Made by a program: the position numbers and the translations under genes
Assembly: GCA_027490555.1 (NCBI GenBank)
Contig: JAIXXW010000297.1
Span: forward strand, 1-9,837
Length of the DNA: 9,837 bases
DNA from: Comamonadaceae bacterium
Lineage (GTDB): Bacteria; Pseudomonadota; Gammaproteobacteria; Burkholderiales; Burkholderiaceae_C
Direction of reading: 5' to 3'
The notes under the pieces: model-generated
The model's database searches: none
Told to the model about the DNA's origin: nothing
The model's input: only the letters and a program-made list of their open reading frames with translations
In this document: one piece after another, positions 1 to 6,990 of the stretch
Numbering within the stretch: the stretch's first letter is position 1
How the letters are laid out: every line of letters begins with the position of its first letter

Positions 1-93
1 CACTTTGTTGGGGTTGGTGTCGGCATTGAATTGTTCGTTCAGACCCAGGATCGGGTCACGGGGGGCCATTTCGACGGCAGAAAACAAAGACAT
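1..93 (-). CDS. Aspartate/aromatic amino acid aminotransferase, N-terminus only
   Basis: The last 93 bases on the minus strand read as an open 31-codon start of a PLP-dependent class I aminotransferase. It begins MSLFSAVEMAPRDPILGLN and runs on to NADTNPNKV at the window edge. The segment DPILGLNEQFNADTNP matches the start of the AspC/TyrB family, where the conserved run is A-x-DPILGL followed by an acidic, Asn/Pro-rich stretch before the NLGVGVY motif, which would lie just off the window. The family transfers amino groups between aspartate or aromatic amino acids and 2-oxoglutarate in the cytoplasm. The exact wording resembles Comamonadaceae homologues as I recall them. Two further in-frame ATGs lie upstream at 105 and 117. 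I prefer 93 because MSLFSAVEMAP is the usual N-terminus; 117 has the better Shine-Dalgarno (AGGGGA, 8 bases away). The gene has the same direction as the pilus operon but is unrelated in function. Substrate preference (tyrB or aspC) cannot be told from this fragment. Confidence 0.85.
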   Translation of the reverse strand, partial: MSLFSAVEMAPRDPILGLNEQFNADTNPNKV

Positions 94-121
94 GGGGTGT
101 TCCATTGAAAAAAGCATGAGT

Positions 122-171
122 CGGGTCCCCTGCAGGACCCGTGGCAGCGCCAGCGGTCTTGCAGCGGACCC
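122..171 (-). promoter_or_regulatory. Overlapping inverted repeats in the pilV-aminotransferase gap
   Basis: Three copies of one hexamer make two exclusive folds. GGGTCC at 123-128 (plus strand) can pair with GGACCC at 135-140; with one more base pair on the outside this is a perfect 7-bp hairpin with a 6-base loop (122-141). The same arm, read as 123-134, can instead pair with 160-171 at 11 of 12 positions (mismatch 129/165) around a 25-base loop. On the minus-strand transcript a run of six T follows at 113-108, but 8 bases separate it from the stem, so it is not a standard intrinsic terminator. The shared arm contains the AGGGGA (131-126) that would serve the ATG at 117. It could be a weak terminator for the pilus operon, an attenuator, or a translation-control hairpin. 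The structure is directly visible; the role is inference. Confidence 0.4.
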
Positions 172-174
172 TGT

Positions 175-180
175 ATTTTA
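175..180 (-). promoter_or_regulatory. Possible -10 element for the aminotransferase
   Basis: On the minus strand TAAAAT lies just past the pilV stop and about 80 bases before the aminotransferase start. It is one mismatch from the sigma-70 -10 consensus in an otherwise GC-rich stretch. No good -35 is visible: 16 to 18 bases upstream are only weak matches such as GTACCA, inside the end of pilV. A housekeeping gene after an accessory operon would be expected to have its own promoter, which is the main argument for it. Confidence 0.25.
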
Positions 181-194
181 GGCCTTGCCGATGT

Positions 195-1982
195 TCACTG
201 GTACAGCTTGTGAAAGCGCACGGTCAGATCGCCGCCGTTGTGCATGTCGGTCCGCAAAATCCATTGGCCGCTGTTGGGGTCAATGCTCATCTGGTGCTCT
301 GGTTTTTGTGCGATGGGCGTCCAATTGCTTTTTTTCTCCACACACCAGTTTTGCGCCGTGCCCAAACCGACCCCCGCCACGGGACCACCGCCACCGCCGC
401 CACCGCCGCCGGCAGTGACCACCAAGAACTCCCCGATGATGCCGCCCACCGTGGTCACCGCGACCCCCACGGCCACCGCAGCAGCCCCCGTGACCCCCGT
501 TTCAACCAGCCCGACCGAGAAGTTGCACCAGCTGTCTTCCAGCAGTTTGCGGTAGCCGCGGGTGTGGGATTCCAGGACCAAGGGCATGCCCCACTGGTTG
601 GCATCCAGGCCCAGGTTCAGGTGCAAGCCGGTGGTGGTCGGCCACTGAGCGGGCGAGGTGGATGTGATGTCGAATGGTTTTTGCGTGGGCAAGGTCGCGC
701 CTGGGGGTGACTCCAGGCGCCATTGGAGGTTCATGCTGGAGCCCGCCTGTTCGGCCGAGATTTTGACGTCAATGTAGTCATTCCAGTTCGCGGCACCCTT
801 GCCTCGGCTGTGCAGCCATGTGCCCTTGTCACAGATCAGCAAGGCCCGGGCATCGCGGTCAAAGGCAATCCCATCTTGCTTGTCGTTGACACCCTCCAGC
901 AATCGGATGTCTTCTGGCTTTCGGGCGGTGTTGCAGGGTGTGCCCAGCACTTTGTAGGGAATGTGCAGCTTGTCATCGAAGCTGCCTTCTTTGGATTCGA
1001 GGCGCGCCACGTGGTGCAGGTTTTTCTGGCTGAAGTTCCAGTGGTCGGTCGGCCACAGCGAACCATCGCGGCGCGTGAATTGCAAAAAGCCCGATGCGCC
1101 AAAACCGTTCATCATCGCGACCATGTTGACCATGCCTTGGTCCGCGCGGGTGCGGATCGGATTTCTCAGCTGCCAGGAGGCACGGTGGCCATACAGCTCC
1201 CCAGGCAGCGGGGTGATGCGGGTGGTCATGGCCGCGTCTGCACCGGCCTTGACCATCACTTCCCCCAGCAAATGCGCTTGTCGCGCGGCATCGCTGGCGT
1301 TGGGACCGAAATAAGGCTGGGTGTTGAAAACCAGCGAGCGCAAATCCTGGTTGGTCGCCGCGCAGGGCGGGGTGTTGTCCGGCAAGGGGGTGCGCGGGGG
1401 CCCCACGCAGGCATGGTCGATCAGGAAGGCAAAGCGAAAACGTTCAAAAACGCCATTGGCGTTGTAGACCGTCTTGTGGTGAGCAAACGCCGGGATGTCC
1501 GACGTTTCCCGGCTCAAAAAACCCAGTCCGACCAGCTCGGCCATGGTCGGCTGCATGGCATTGGCGAGGGTAAAGCCGGCCGCATTGGGGATCTGTGCCA
1601 GCTGATCGTCCAGCTGCGGCAGGGTCAGGCTGCAAGCGGGGTCTGGGGCAGACACTGCAGGTGCAGCACCTTCTTGCATGGCCAGGTTGCTGCATGAGGC
1701 GGGCAGATTGCGCAACTCATGGTAATAAACCGTCATGTAGGTGCCGATCGCGGCATTGAGCTTTTTGTACTGTTGCGCCAGGATGTGGGCCTGATCGATC
1801 AGCGCCTGCTTTCTGTAGTACTGCAAGCCAAACACGATCACCGTGGTCAACAGGACCAAAACAATGCTCATTTCGAACAGTGTGAACCCCTGGCTGGGCC
1901 GGCCAGCGTGCTCGCCACCCGGCCTGGTGCCATGGGTTTCCTGGGTGGGCTCGGTGCCATTCATGGTGGGTTTGGTGGGCAT
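195..1982 (-). CDS. pilV: PilV-like type IVb minor pilin / tip adhesin
   Basis: This 595-residue protein is probably the minor pilin at the pilus tip that contacts the recipient or target cell, as PilV does in R64. A hydrophilic leader of 32 residues ends in a prepilin-peptidase site: Gly32, then FTLFE with Glu37 at +5, then a hydrophobic helix (about 38-52). The mature part begins like the shufflon N-terminal family, with LVGLGFLS at 150-157 and a Cys-bounded GIAFDRDARALLIC-x5-W block at 371-389. In R64 a similar Gly-x-Ala...Leu-x-Cys...Trp block lies near the end of the constant region. About 205 residues follow, including a hydrophobic Ala/Val/Gly stretch (489-542) with nine consecutive Gly (525-533), framed by Trp485-Cys486 and Trp546-Cys547. 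There are eight Cys in all. The ATG at 1982 lies 3 bases after the pilR stop; Met7 is an alternative start with no Shine-Dalgarno. No inverted alternative 3' ends or recombinase gene are seen. It is the last gene of the operon. The pilin class is sure; the PilV name is likely. Confidence 0.82.
   Translation of the reverse strand: MPTKPTMNGTEPTQETHGTRPGGEHAGRPSQGFTLFEMSIVLVLLTTVIVFGLQYYRKQALIDQAHILAQQYKKLNAAIGTYMTVYYHELRNLPASCSNLAMQEGAAPAVSAPDPACSLTLPQLDDQLAQIPNAAGFTLANAMQPTMAELVGLGFLSRETSDIPAFAHHKTVYNANGVFERFRFAFLIDHACVGPPRTPLPDNTPPCAATNQDLRSLVFNTQPYFGPNASDAARQAHLLGEVMVKAGADAAMTTRITPLPGELYGHRASWQLRNPIRTRADQGMVNMVAMMNGFGASGFLQFTRRDGSLWPTDHWNFSQKNLHHVARLESKEGSFDDKLHIPYKVLGTPCNTARKPEDIRLLEGVNDKQDGIAFDRDARALLICDKGTWLHSRGKGAANWNDYIDVKISAEQAGSSMNLQWRLESPPGATLPTQKPFDITSTSPAQWPTTTGLHLNLGLDANQWGMPLVLESHTRGYRKLLEDSWCNFSVGLVETGVTGAAAVAVGVAVTTVGGIIGEFLVVTAGGGGGGGGGPVAGVGLGTAQNWCVEKKSNWTPIAQKPEHQMSIDPNSGQWILRTDMHNGGDLTVRFHKLYQ
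384..410 (-). repeat. Glycine-codon triplet tract in pilV
   Basis: Nine consecutive GGC/GGT codons encode Gly525-Gly533. On the plus strand the tract is ACC/GCC triplets, with the six-base-plus-three pattern (ACC GCC GCC) occurring twice in a row at its end. Gain or loss of units would change loop length without shifting the frame. Confidence 0.75.
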
Positions 1983-1985
1983 GGT

Positions 1986-3086
1986 TCAGCGTCCGACCGA
2001 TTGGCTGGTGCTTTCCCGCATGGTGTTTTCGAGCGAGAACGCGGTGGAGAAAAACCCGATCATCATGATGGCCAGCAGCAAGCCACAGATGCCCAGAAGC
2101 ACCATGTTGAGCACCTTGGCCGATCGCTCCAGATCCCTGACCGTCAGGTCAACCGAACTGTTGCCTATGCGCACAAAGGCGGCCACGGGGTCTGAGCGTT
2201 CGGAAGCGTCCTCCACGCGGTCTTCCAGATGGGGTGAGAGCAGACCGGTTTGAAAGGCGGTACCAAAAGAACGTGAATCACCTTTGGCCAGGCGCTTGAG
2301 GATCCACTGCAGGTGCCAGCGCATCCATGGATTGCTGTAGCGCGAGGCGCGCTCCAGTGAGGCATGCAATGAAACCTGGGCTTGCATCAAGGACGACAGG
2401 GCCAGGATCAGGATGGCCCCTTGGTAATCCCGGTAAATCGAATAGGGCACGCGCGTGTCTGCACGCACCCGAGAGGGTCCTGCCCAGTTGGGCAATGACC
2501 AAATGAAGCCTGCGATGGCCGTCAGCACCAGCACCAGGGCCAGCAGCCCAAAGTGCTCGATGAACTGTGCCAGGGCATACAGCACCTGCCCCATGGGGGG
2601 CCAGTCCTGCGGAGGAATCAGCTCGACCAGAACCGGCACCGCAAATTTTGAAAAACCGACCAACATGAGCGAAAAAACGAGCAGCAAAAGCACGGGGTAG
2701 GTCACGGCCTTGCGCACGGCGTCCTGCATGCGTTCTGTTTTGTCCACGGTTTCAGACAAGAAGGCCAGGCCTTTGGCCATGCCCTCATCGCCGCCGGTCT
2801 GGACAGCATCCAGCACAATCTGTTCCATGGAACTGGCCACCCCCTCGAGTGCGTCGGCCAGCGAGCCTTGTTGAATCGATCGCGCCATGTGCAGGTACAC
2901 CACGGCCATGTGGGGCGCGCGCCGTCTGGCGCGCGACTCGTATTTGCGGAAGGTCGAAAACAGGGGGACACGATCTGCCAGGGTGCTGGACAGGTCGAAA
3001 TAAAAAGCGCTCCGCTCTCGCCGGAGCCTGCGCCGGGCCGACCACAGTTGAAAAGCGTCGATCAGGGACAAGGCGAGCGTCTTCAT
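1986..3086 (-). CDS. pilR: PilR, type IVb pilus inner-membrane platform protein (GspF/PilC superfamily)
   Basis: This 366-residue polytopic protein should be the inner-membrane platform on which the ATPase PilQ acts to add or remove pilin subunits. It has the type II secretion F-domain layout: a cytoplasmic helical domain (about 27-125) with GSLADALEGV and the T-GGDEGMAKGL motif typical of the family, hydrophobic segments at about 130-157 and 177-197, a second F-like domain (about 215-320) with VSLHASLERAS, and a last hydrophobic segment at 325-350. The N-terminus is rich in Arg (18-25, 52-56), fitting a cytoplasmic location. The length is close to the R64-type PilR and shorter than the roughly 400 residues of PilC/GspF. 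The start at 3086 is 13 bases after the pilQ stop, and a GAGG overlapping that stop lies 11 bases upstream. pilV follows after 3 bases. Confidence 0.92.
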   Translation of the reverse strand: MKTLALSLIDAFQLWSARRRLRRERSAFYFDLSSTLADRVPLFSTFRKYESRARRRAPHMAVVYLHMARSIQQGSLADALEGVASSMEQIVLDAVQTGGDEGMAKGLAFLSETVDKTERMQDAVRKAVTYPVLLLLVFSLMLVGFSKFAVPVLVELIPPQDWPPMGQVLYALAQFIEHFGLLALVLVLTAIAGFIWSLPNWAGPSRVRADTRVPYSIYRDYQGAILILALSSLMQAQVSLHASLERASRYSNPWMRWHLQWILKRLAKGDSRSFGTAFQTGLLSPHLEDRVEDASERSDPVAAFVRIGNSSVDLTVRDLERSAKVLNMVLLGICGLLLAIMMIGFFSTAFSLENTMRESTSQSVGR

Positions 3087-3099
3087 GGCCCATCACACC

Positions 3100-4803
3100 T
3101 CATGCAGCCACACGGACGGCTTGCCTGAACAGGCTGGGTCGTCCAAAGATTTTTTCAAAATAAAAGGGGTCAATGAGCCCTCTGGACATGTCGTACAGCA
3201 CATGCCCCCAGGCTTCCTTGCCCAGGGTGTCTGGTTCGTCGAAACGGGCGGTGCGTTGGCTGCGCCAGTGGTTTCTGGCTTCAATGTCCTTGCCCGCTGA
3301 CAGCAGTTGCAACAAAGGCTCATCCGGCACGATGACTTCTGCCCCCACTTTGACCCCTTTGACGCCGGCGCGCAGGCTGCCGTTGTAGTCCAGCCCCTTG
3401 ACCCGGCAGACCGGGCAGCCCCCATCGCTGGCACACCTCAGCGCGTCAATGTCGAGGTCGAACAAATCGGCGTAGGGCGCGAGTTCGGCCGGCTTCATGA
3501 CCTGTGTGGCCGGCCGGCTGCAGGCCGGACAGTTTTTGGGCACCAGAACCTGGTAAACCAGCGCGGAAATGAATTCGGGCCCACACAGGGTGTCGCGGGG
3601 CAAGGCGATGGCCTGCGAGTTCAGGCGAGAAATGATGCCCAGCGCAGAGGTGGCGTGCACGGTGGAGAAGATTTTGTGTCCGGTCTGGATCGCGGCTTGC
3701 ACGATTTGTGCAGAAACACTGTCCCGCACTTCCCCCACCATGCCGACATCGGGGTCCATACGCAGAAATGCCAGCATGGCGCCCAAAAACGGGTTTTTGC
3801 TCGAGTCGTTGTGGGACTGTCTTTGGATCGAAAAATGCGACACCCCCGGGACAACGTACTCCACGGGGTCTTCGATGGAGATGACCTTGCGGATGCCCTC
3901 CAAGGCGATGGCGCGAAGCATGGCGTTGAGCGTGGTGGTTTTGCCAGAGCCTGTGACGCCCGAAACAAAGACCCCACCGTTGGCCGAGCCACTGGCCAGC
4001 TCCAGCAACTCGACCTGTTGTGGGGTATAGCCCAGTTTGTCCAGCGTCATGAATTCCGACTTCGTGCTGACGGATGTCTTGAGGATCCTCAGGGTGACAT
4101 CGACGCCGCTGACCACAGGATGGCTCTGGTAGCGCAGATTGATGTTCTCTGCTTCAAACGTCAAAGGGATCATGCACGCCTGAGCGGCCTGCGCATTGAA
4201 AGCCACCTCGGTGCGCGAGCGCTCCTCTGCAAGGACGGTGAAACTGGCCGACAAGCCGTCGAGCACCACGTTGCTCGGGATGCTCATCACGTGCCGCATG
4301 ACGCCATCATGGCGAACGCGGATGCGCGTGCTGCTGTCGCGCACTTCGAAATGGATGTCACTGGCCCCCATCTCGTGGCATGTGGCGATCATTTTTTTGA
4401 ACCAGGACAGGGGGCCCGACTCGTTCACCAAACTGGTTTTGATGCGCGCATCTTCGGCCTGCTCTTTTTTGGCCTTTTTCCCTTGGATGTGAATGCCCAG
4501 CGCCATCATCTCCAGCACATCGGGCTCGGAGGTCATGCAGCCTGCGTAGGTGTAACCCGCCTTTTGGATGAGGGCGAGTTTGTGAAACCACACAGCGCCA
4601 TGCAAGGCCGATGGCGTCGAGATCAGGAACACCTCTCGCGCTGCATTGGCGATGCAAATGGTGTCCGGCGCGCTCGCGGCGGGCGCACCACCGGCATATT
4701 CAGCCTCCAGGGACGTCAGCACCTCGGTGTGCTCGGGGACCTCGGACAAGCGCCAAAGGTGCCGCACCTGTTCGCTGTTGGAGTGCTTGCCTTGATCGTC
4801 CAT
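3100..4803 (-). CDS. pilQ: PilQ, type IVb pilus assembly ATPase (GspE/PilB family)
   Basis: This 567-residue cytoplasmic hexameric ATPase is expected to power thin-pilus assembly through PilR. All family motifs are present: Walker A GVTGSGKTT (282-290, Lys288), Asp box ISIEDPVEY (308-316), Walker B-like region MDPDVGMVGEVRD (349-361), and His box TGHKIFSTVHATSA (374-387). Upstream, MGASDIHFEVRD (145-156) is the usual 'SDIH' N2-domain motif. C-terminally, Cys425-x2-Cys428 and Cys463-x2-Cys466, with Cys457 nearby, look like the zinc site of PilB/GspE proteins. The Walker B region has VGMVGEVRD where most homologues have IIMVGEIRD, a mild change that keeps the catalytic acidic residue. The name follows IncI usage and must not be confused with the secretin PilQ of type IVa pili. 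The start at 4803 is 18 bases past the pilP stop, with AGGA about 10 bases upstream. Confidence 0.95.
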   Translation of the reverse strand: MDDQGKHSNSEQVRHLWRLSEVPEHTEVLTSLEAEYAGGAPAASAPDTICIANAAREVFLISTPSALHGAVWFHKLALIQKAGYTYAGCMTSEPDVLEMMALGIHIQGKKAKKEQAEDARIKTSLVNESGPLSWFKKMIATCHEMGASDIHFEVRDSSTRIRVRHDGVMRHVMSIPSNVVLDGLSASFTVLAEERSRTEVAFNAQAAQACMIPLTFEAENINLRYQSHPVVSGVDVTLRILKTSVSTKSEFMTLDKLGYTPQQVELLELASGSANGGVFVSGVTGSGKTTTLNAMLRAIALEGIRKVISIEDPVEYVVPGVSHFSIQRQSHNDSSKNPFLGAMLAFLRMDPDVGMVGEVRDSVSAQIVQAAIQTGHKIFSTVHATSALGIISRLNSQAIALPRDTLCGPEFISALVYQVLVPKNCPACSRPATQVMKPAELAPYADLFDLDIDALRCASDGGCPVCRVKGLDYNGSLRAGVKGVKVGAEVIVPDEPLLQLLSAGKDIEARNHWRSQRTARFDEPDTLGKEAWGHVLYDMSRGLIDPFYFEKIFGRPSLFRQAVRVAA

Positions 4804-4821
4804 GCCTGTGATGTCCTGAAT

Positions 4822-5652
4822 CTATTTGTTTTTGTCCTGCACGGCGGTGGCGCCCTTCAGGGGCATGGCCGGTGCCGTCTGTGGAGCGCTCACCGGAGGC
4901 AGCAGTTCGGTTCTTTTCGGTGGGCTGAGGTCGACGGGTACCGATGTCACCTCACCTGAGGCCAAAATCCACGGGGCAGTCTGGTTGGCCGATGTCTTCA
5001 TCGGCAAAGCGCCTGGCAGATGGGCGGCGCTTTGCAGCGCAGGGCGCGGCGGTGAGGCATTCGGTGCGATCTCCACCAGGACGGGGGCGGCCTGGCCATC
5101 GCGAGGCGCTGGCAGGACCAGCAAGCCATCCGTGTCGAGCCAGGCCCTGTTCAGCCGGTGCCGGCGTCCCGGACGGATGTAGATCCCGGTTTCATCCATG
5201 TACTCGAGTGTCCCCATCTGCGGGACGCTGGTCTGGTCCGATGACACCACGAGCAAGCGGTTTTGCCAAACGATCTCGGCCAGGAAGTTGCCTGCAGCGC
5301 CGGACAAAGACCACAAAACCGGACGGTTGGTGTCGGCGGCCAGGCCCGCCTGGCCAGTGGCTCTGGGCGTGGCGATGGGCGCCGGTGACGCGGAGAGAGG
5401 CAACTTGCGCTGCAGTTCCAGTTCTCGGGTTTTCTTTTCCTTCATCACCAGGTCTGAGATGCGCAGTGGGGCCGCTGCCGTCGCGCCCGGGCTGTTGTCT
5501 TGTCCGGCGCTGGCCGTTGCCATTGCGCTGGGGGTGGCCCAGGCAGGAGGAAGCATGCACAGCCACAGCGATGCCGCAGCGATCGCCTGGCGGGCGTGGT
5601 CAATGCGGGGCGGCGTTGGCATACACCGCCCCCGACAAGATGAATGAACCAT
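4822..5652 (-). CDS. pilP: PilP, type IVb pilus biogenesis protein (periplasmic)
   Basis: This is a secreted, Pro/Ala-rich protein of 276 residues if it starts at 5652. It has a signal-peptide-like segment (AIAAASLWLCMLPPAWA, then a likely cut before Thr40), a charged helix after LRISDLVMKEKKTRELELQ (about 63-82) and a small folded part (about 111-180) with LWSLSGAAGN-x-LAEIVWQ and MGTLEYMDETGIYIRPG. This resembles the R64-type PilP family: a helical region, then a beta-rich 'glycine, no-order' domain that may work with PilO and the secretin. The last 90 residues are low-complexity and Pro-rich, longer than in R64 PilP. The start is ambiguous: 5652 has AAGAGG six bases upstream but overlaps pilO by 53 bases and gives a long signal n-region; 5622 gives a classic 29-residue signal peptide and 266 residues but only a G-rich, imperfect Shine-Dalgarno. 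Family placement rests on position and topology more than on strong motifs. Confidence 0.75.
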   Translation of the reverse strand: MVHSSCRGRCMPTPPRIDHARQAIAAASLWLCMLPPAWATPSAMATASAGQDNSPGATAAAPLRISDLVMKEKKTRELELQRKLPLSASPAPIATPRATGQAGLAADTNRPVLWSLSGAAGNFLAEIVWQNRLLVVSSDQTSVPQMGTLEYMDETGIYIRPGRRHRLNRAWLDTDGLLVLPAPRDGQAAPVLVEIAPNASPPRPALQSAAHLPGALPMKTSANQTAPWILASGEVTSVPVDLSPPKRTELLPPVSAPQTAPAMPLKGATAVQDKNK

Positions 5653-6988
5653 AGTGAGCCTCTTTTTGGGTTGAAGAGCCATCGATCAAGACTTGAAGTT
5701 CCATCCCCGCAGGGATGACGTGCTGGGGCAAGGCGATCTCATCCAGCATCCACAGATCGGCTTCCAGCTTGAATTCGGCCACCAGGACGGGCGCGCGCAG
5801 ACTTTTCACCGGGATGGCGGTGCTGGAGCCAAACAGTTTGAATTCACTCAACACGGCGTGGCGTGCGCCAAGCAGCATCAGGTCCTGCAGCAGGGCACCC
5901 AGCGTCCTTTGTGCCTGGTCGACAGGCGGCAGGGTTGACCGCTGAAGGCGCTCGGATCGGGTGGGTGAGACCGCATGCATGACCGACACCACAGGGTTGT
6001 CGAGTTCTTTGCCAGAGGTCTCAAAGGCCGCCGAGCCCAGCGCCATCTGTGCCGCTTGGCTGAAATCCGTGAAGCTGCCGTGGTGGCGCTTCCATTCCGA
6101 CTGGCAGGCATCTGCGCGGCATTTGACAGATTTGAGCGTCCAGCCGCCCAGCGTCACTGGCAGGTTCTGGATGGTGCTGCTCCATTGCCGCAGCATGGCC
6201 GATCCCGGCGGTGCCGTGCGCATCAATGCCTGGGTCAGCTCACGCTCATAAACCAGATTGGGGTCTTCCGGCATGTCCTGGGCCACTGGCGCCGCGAATT
6301 GCTCTTGGTACAGCGTGTAAGCGCCCGCACACAGCAAAACAAAGCATCCCAACAAACCAACTTGAAGCAGCCGAGTTCGCCAGCGGTCCATGGACTGGAT
6401 GCAGACATGTGCTGGAGCGTTGGCAAAAGCCTGTTCGGGAGACAGTGGTTCAATGCCTTCCAGCCAGCGCACATTGCCAACGATGCGAATGGCTTGTTCC
6501 TTGCGGATGTCCCGGAACAGTTGGATGGCCGATTGGATGTCGCTTTGCAGGCCCACCATGTCAAACCCGGGCACCGGTAGGCCGTTGTTCAGGGCGACCA
6601 GGATGTGTTTGCCATCCGCATGGAAGACAAACAGTTCGCAGCCGCCTTGGGCGTGTCGATCGGCCAAGGCGAGTGCGCCGGAGATGGTTTTGCGTGGCAC
6701 GGCGATGTCCGAAACGCCCAGCAAATCGGCCGACGATGAGACCGCATAGCCCTTGTAGCCCTGTTGCTGGAGGTGGCTGATTTGCGGCTTCACGTTGGCA
6801 CCATGGTGCGGCTGCCATTGCAAGCCGAAGGCCACATGTGCCTGGCCTATCTTCAGAACCTGGGTCTGGTTTTTGCTCGCCTCCGATCGGGATTGGGGCA
6901 GGGGCCCCTCACTGGGAAGGGGGGCGTCCCGGTCTGGGTTTGAACGTTTCTTTCTCAGGAAAGCGTCAATTTTTGGCCAAACCTGCAT
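5600..6988 (-). CDS. pilO: PilO, type 4b pilus accessory protein (PilO2 family)
   Basis: This 462-residue single-pass inner-membrane protein belongs to the pilin accessory PilO family of IncI pili. A cytoplasmic N-domain holds the family-like VAFGLQWQP (52-60), ALALADRHAQGG (106-116) and the IRKEQAIRIVG region (161-171). One hydrophobic segment follows at 206-227 (LLQVGLLGCFVLLCAGAYTL), preceded by Arg203 and Arg205. The periplasmic part (about 230-462) has a Cys290/Cys295 pair and ends in a beta-rich stretch with AEFKLEADLWMLDE. It probably links the cytoplasmic ATPase complex with PilP and the secretin PilN, as proposed for this family. The open frame extends upstream to 7102, but those 38 codons lie inside the end of pilN. 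The ATG at 6988 is 2 bases past the pilN stop with AGGA nine bases upstream, so I choose it. Not to be confused with type IVa PilO, which is half as long. Confidence 0.88.
   Translation of the reverse strand: MQVWPKIDAFLRKKRSNPDRDAPLPSEGPLPQSRSEASKNQTQVLKIGQAHVAFGLQWQPHHGANVKPQISHLQQQGYKGYAVSSSADLLGVSDIAVPRKTISGALALADRHAQGGCELFVFHADGKHILVALNNGLPVPGFDMVGLQSDIQSAIQLFRDIRKEQAIRIVGNVRWLEGIEPLSPEQAFANAPAHVCIQSMDRWRTRLLQVGLLGCFVLLCAGAYTLYQEQFAAPVAQDMPEDPNLVYERELTQALMRTAPPGSAMLRQWSSTIQNLPVTLGGWTLKSVKCRADACQSEWKRHHGSFTDFSQAAQMALGSAAFETSGKELDNPVVSVMHAVSPTRSERLQRSTLPPVDQAQRTLGALLQDLMLLGARHAVLSEFKLFGSSTAIPVKSLRAPVLVAEFKLEADLWMLDEIALPQHVIPAGMELQVLIDGSSTQKEAHYGSFILSGAVYANAAPH
5659..5664 (-). promoter_or_regulatory. 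Ribosome binding site for pilP (start 5652)
   Basis: AAGAGG on the minus strand is six bases before the ATG at 5652, inside the last codons of pilO. It is the strongest Shine-Dalgarno I found in the operon and is the reason for preferring 5652 over the ATG at 5622. Confidence 0.5.
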
Positions 6989-6990
6989 GC

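Noticed and set aside
108..141. Standard Rho-independent terminator after pilV
   Set aside because: The hairpin is good, but the T-run starts 8 bases after the stem, so it does not fit the usual form; kept only as an undefined regulatory structure.
723..1697. Plus-strand open frame of 324 codons opposite pilV
   Set aside because: It is antisense to the pilin gene, has no recognisable motif or good ribosome site, and its composition is that of a mirror frame.
195..1982. Shufflon recombination sites in pilV
   Set aside because: I looked for the R64 19-bp sfx-type repeats on both strands and for inverted C-terminal fragments and saw none.
3509..3528. GC-rich palindrome with GGCCGG arms in pilQ
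   Set aside because: It falls in the codons of the Cys425-Cys428 region, and such GGCCGG repeats are common in GC-rich coding DNA; no T-run follows.
3307..4959. Long plus-strand open frame (550 codons) opposite pilQ
   Set aside because: It lies wholly antisense to an ATPase gene with every catalytic motif. Its product is rich in His, Arg, Gly and Asp without any domain, as expected from the complement of a GC-rich gene.
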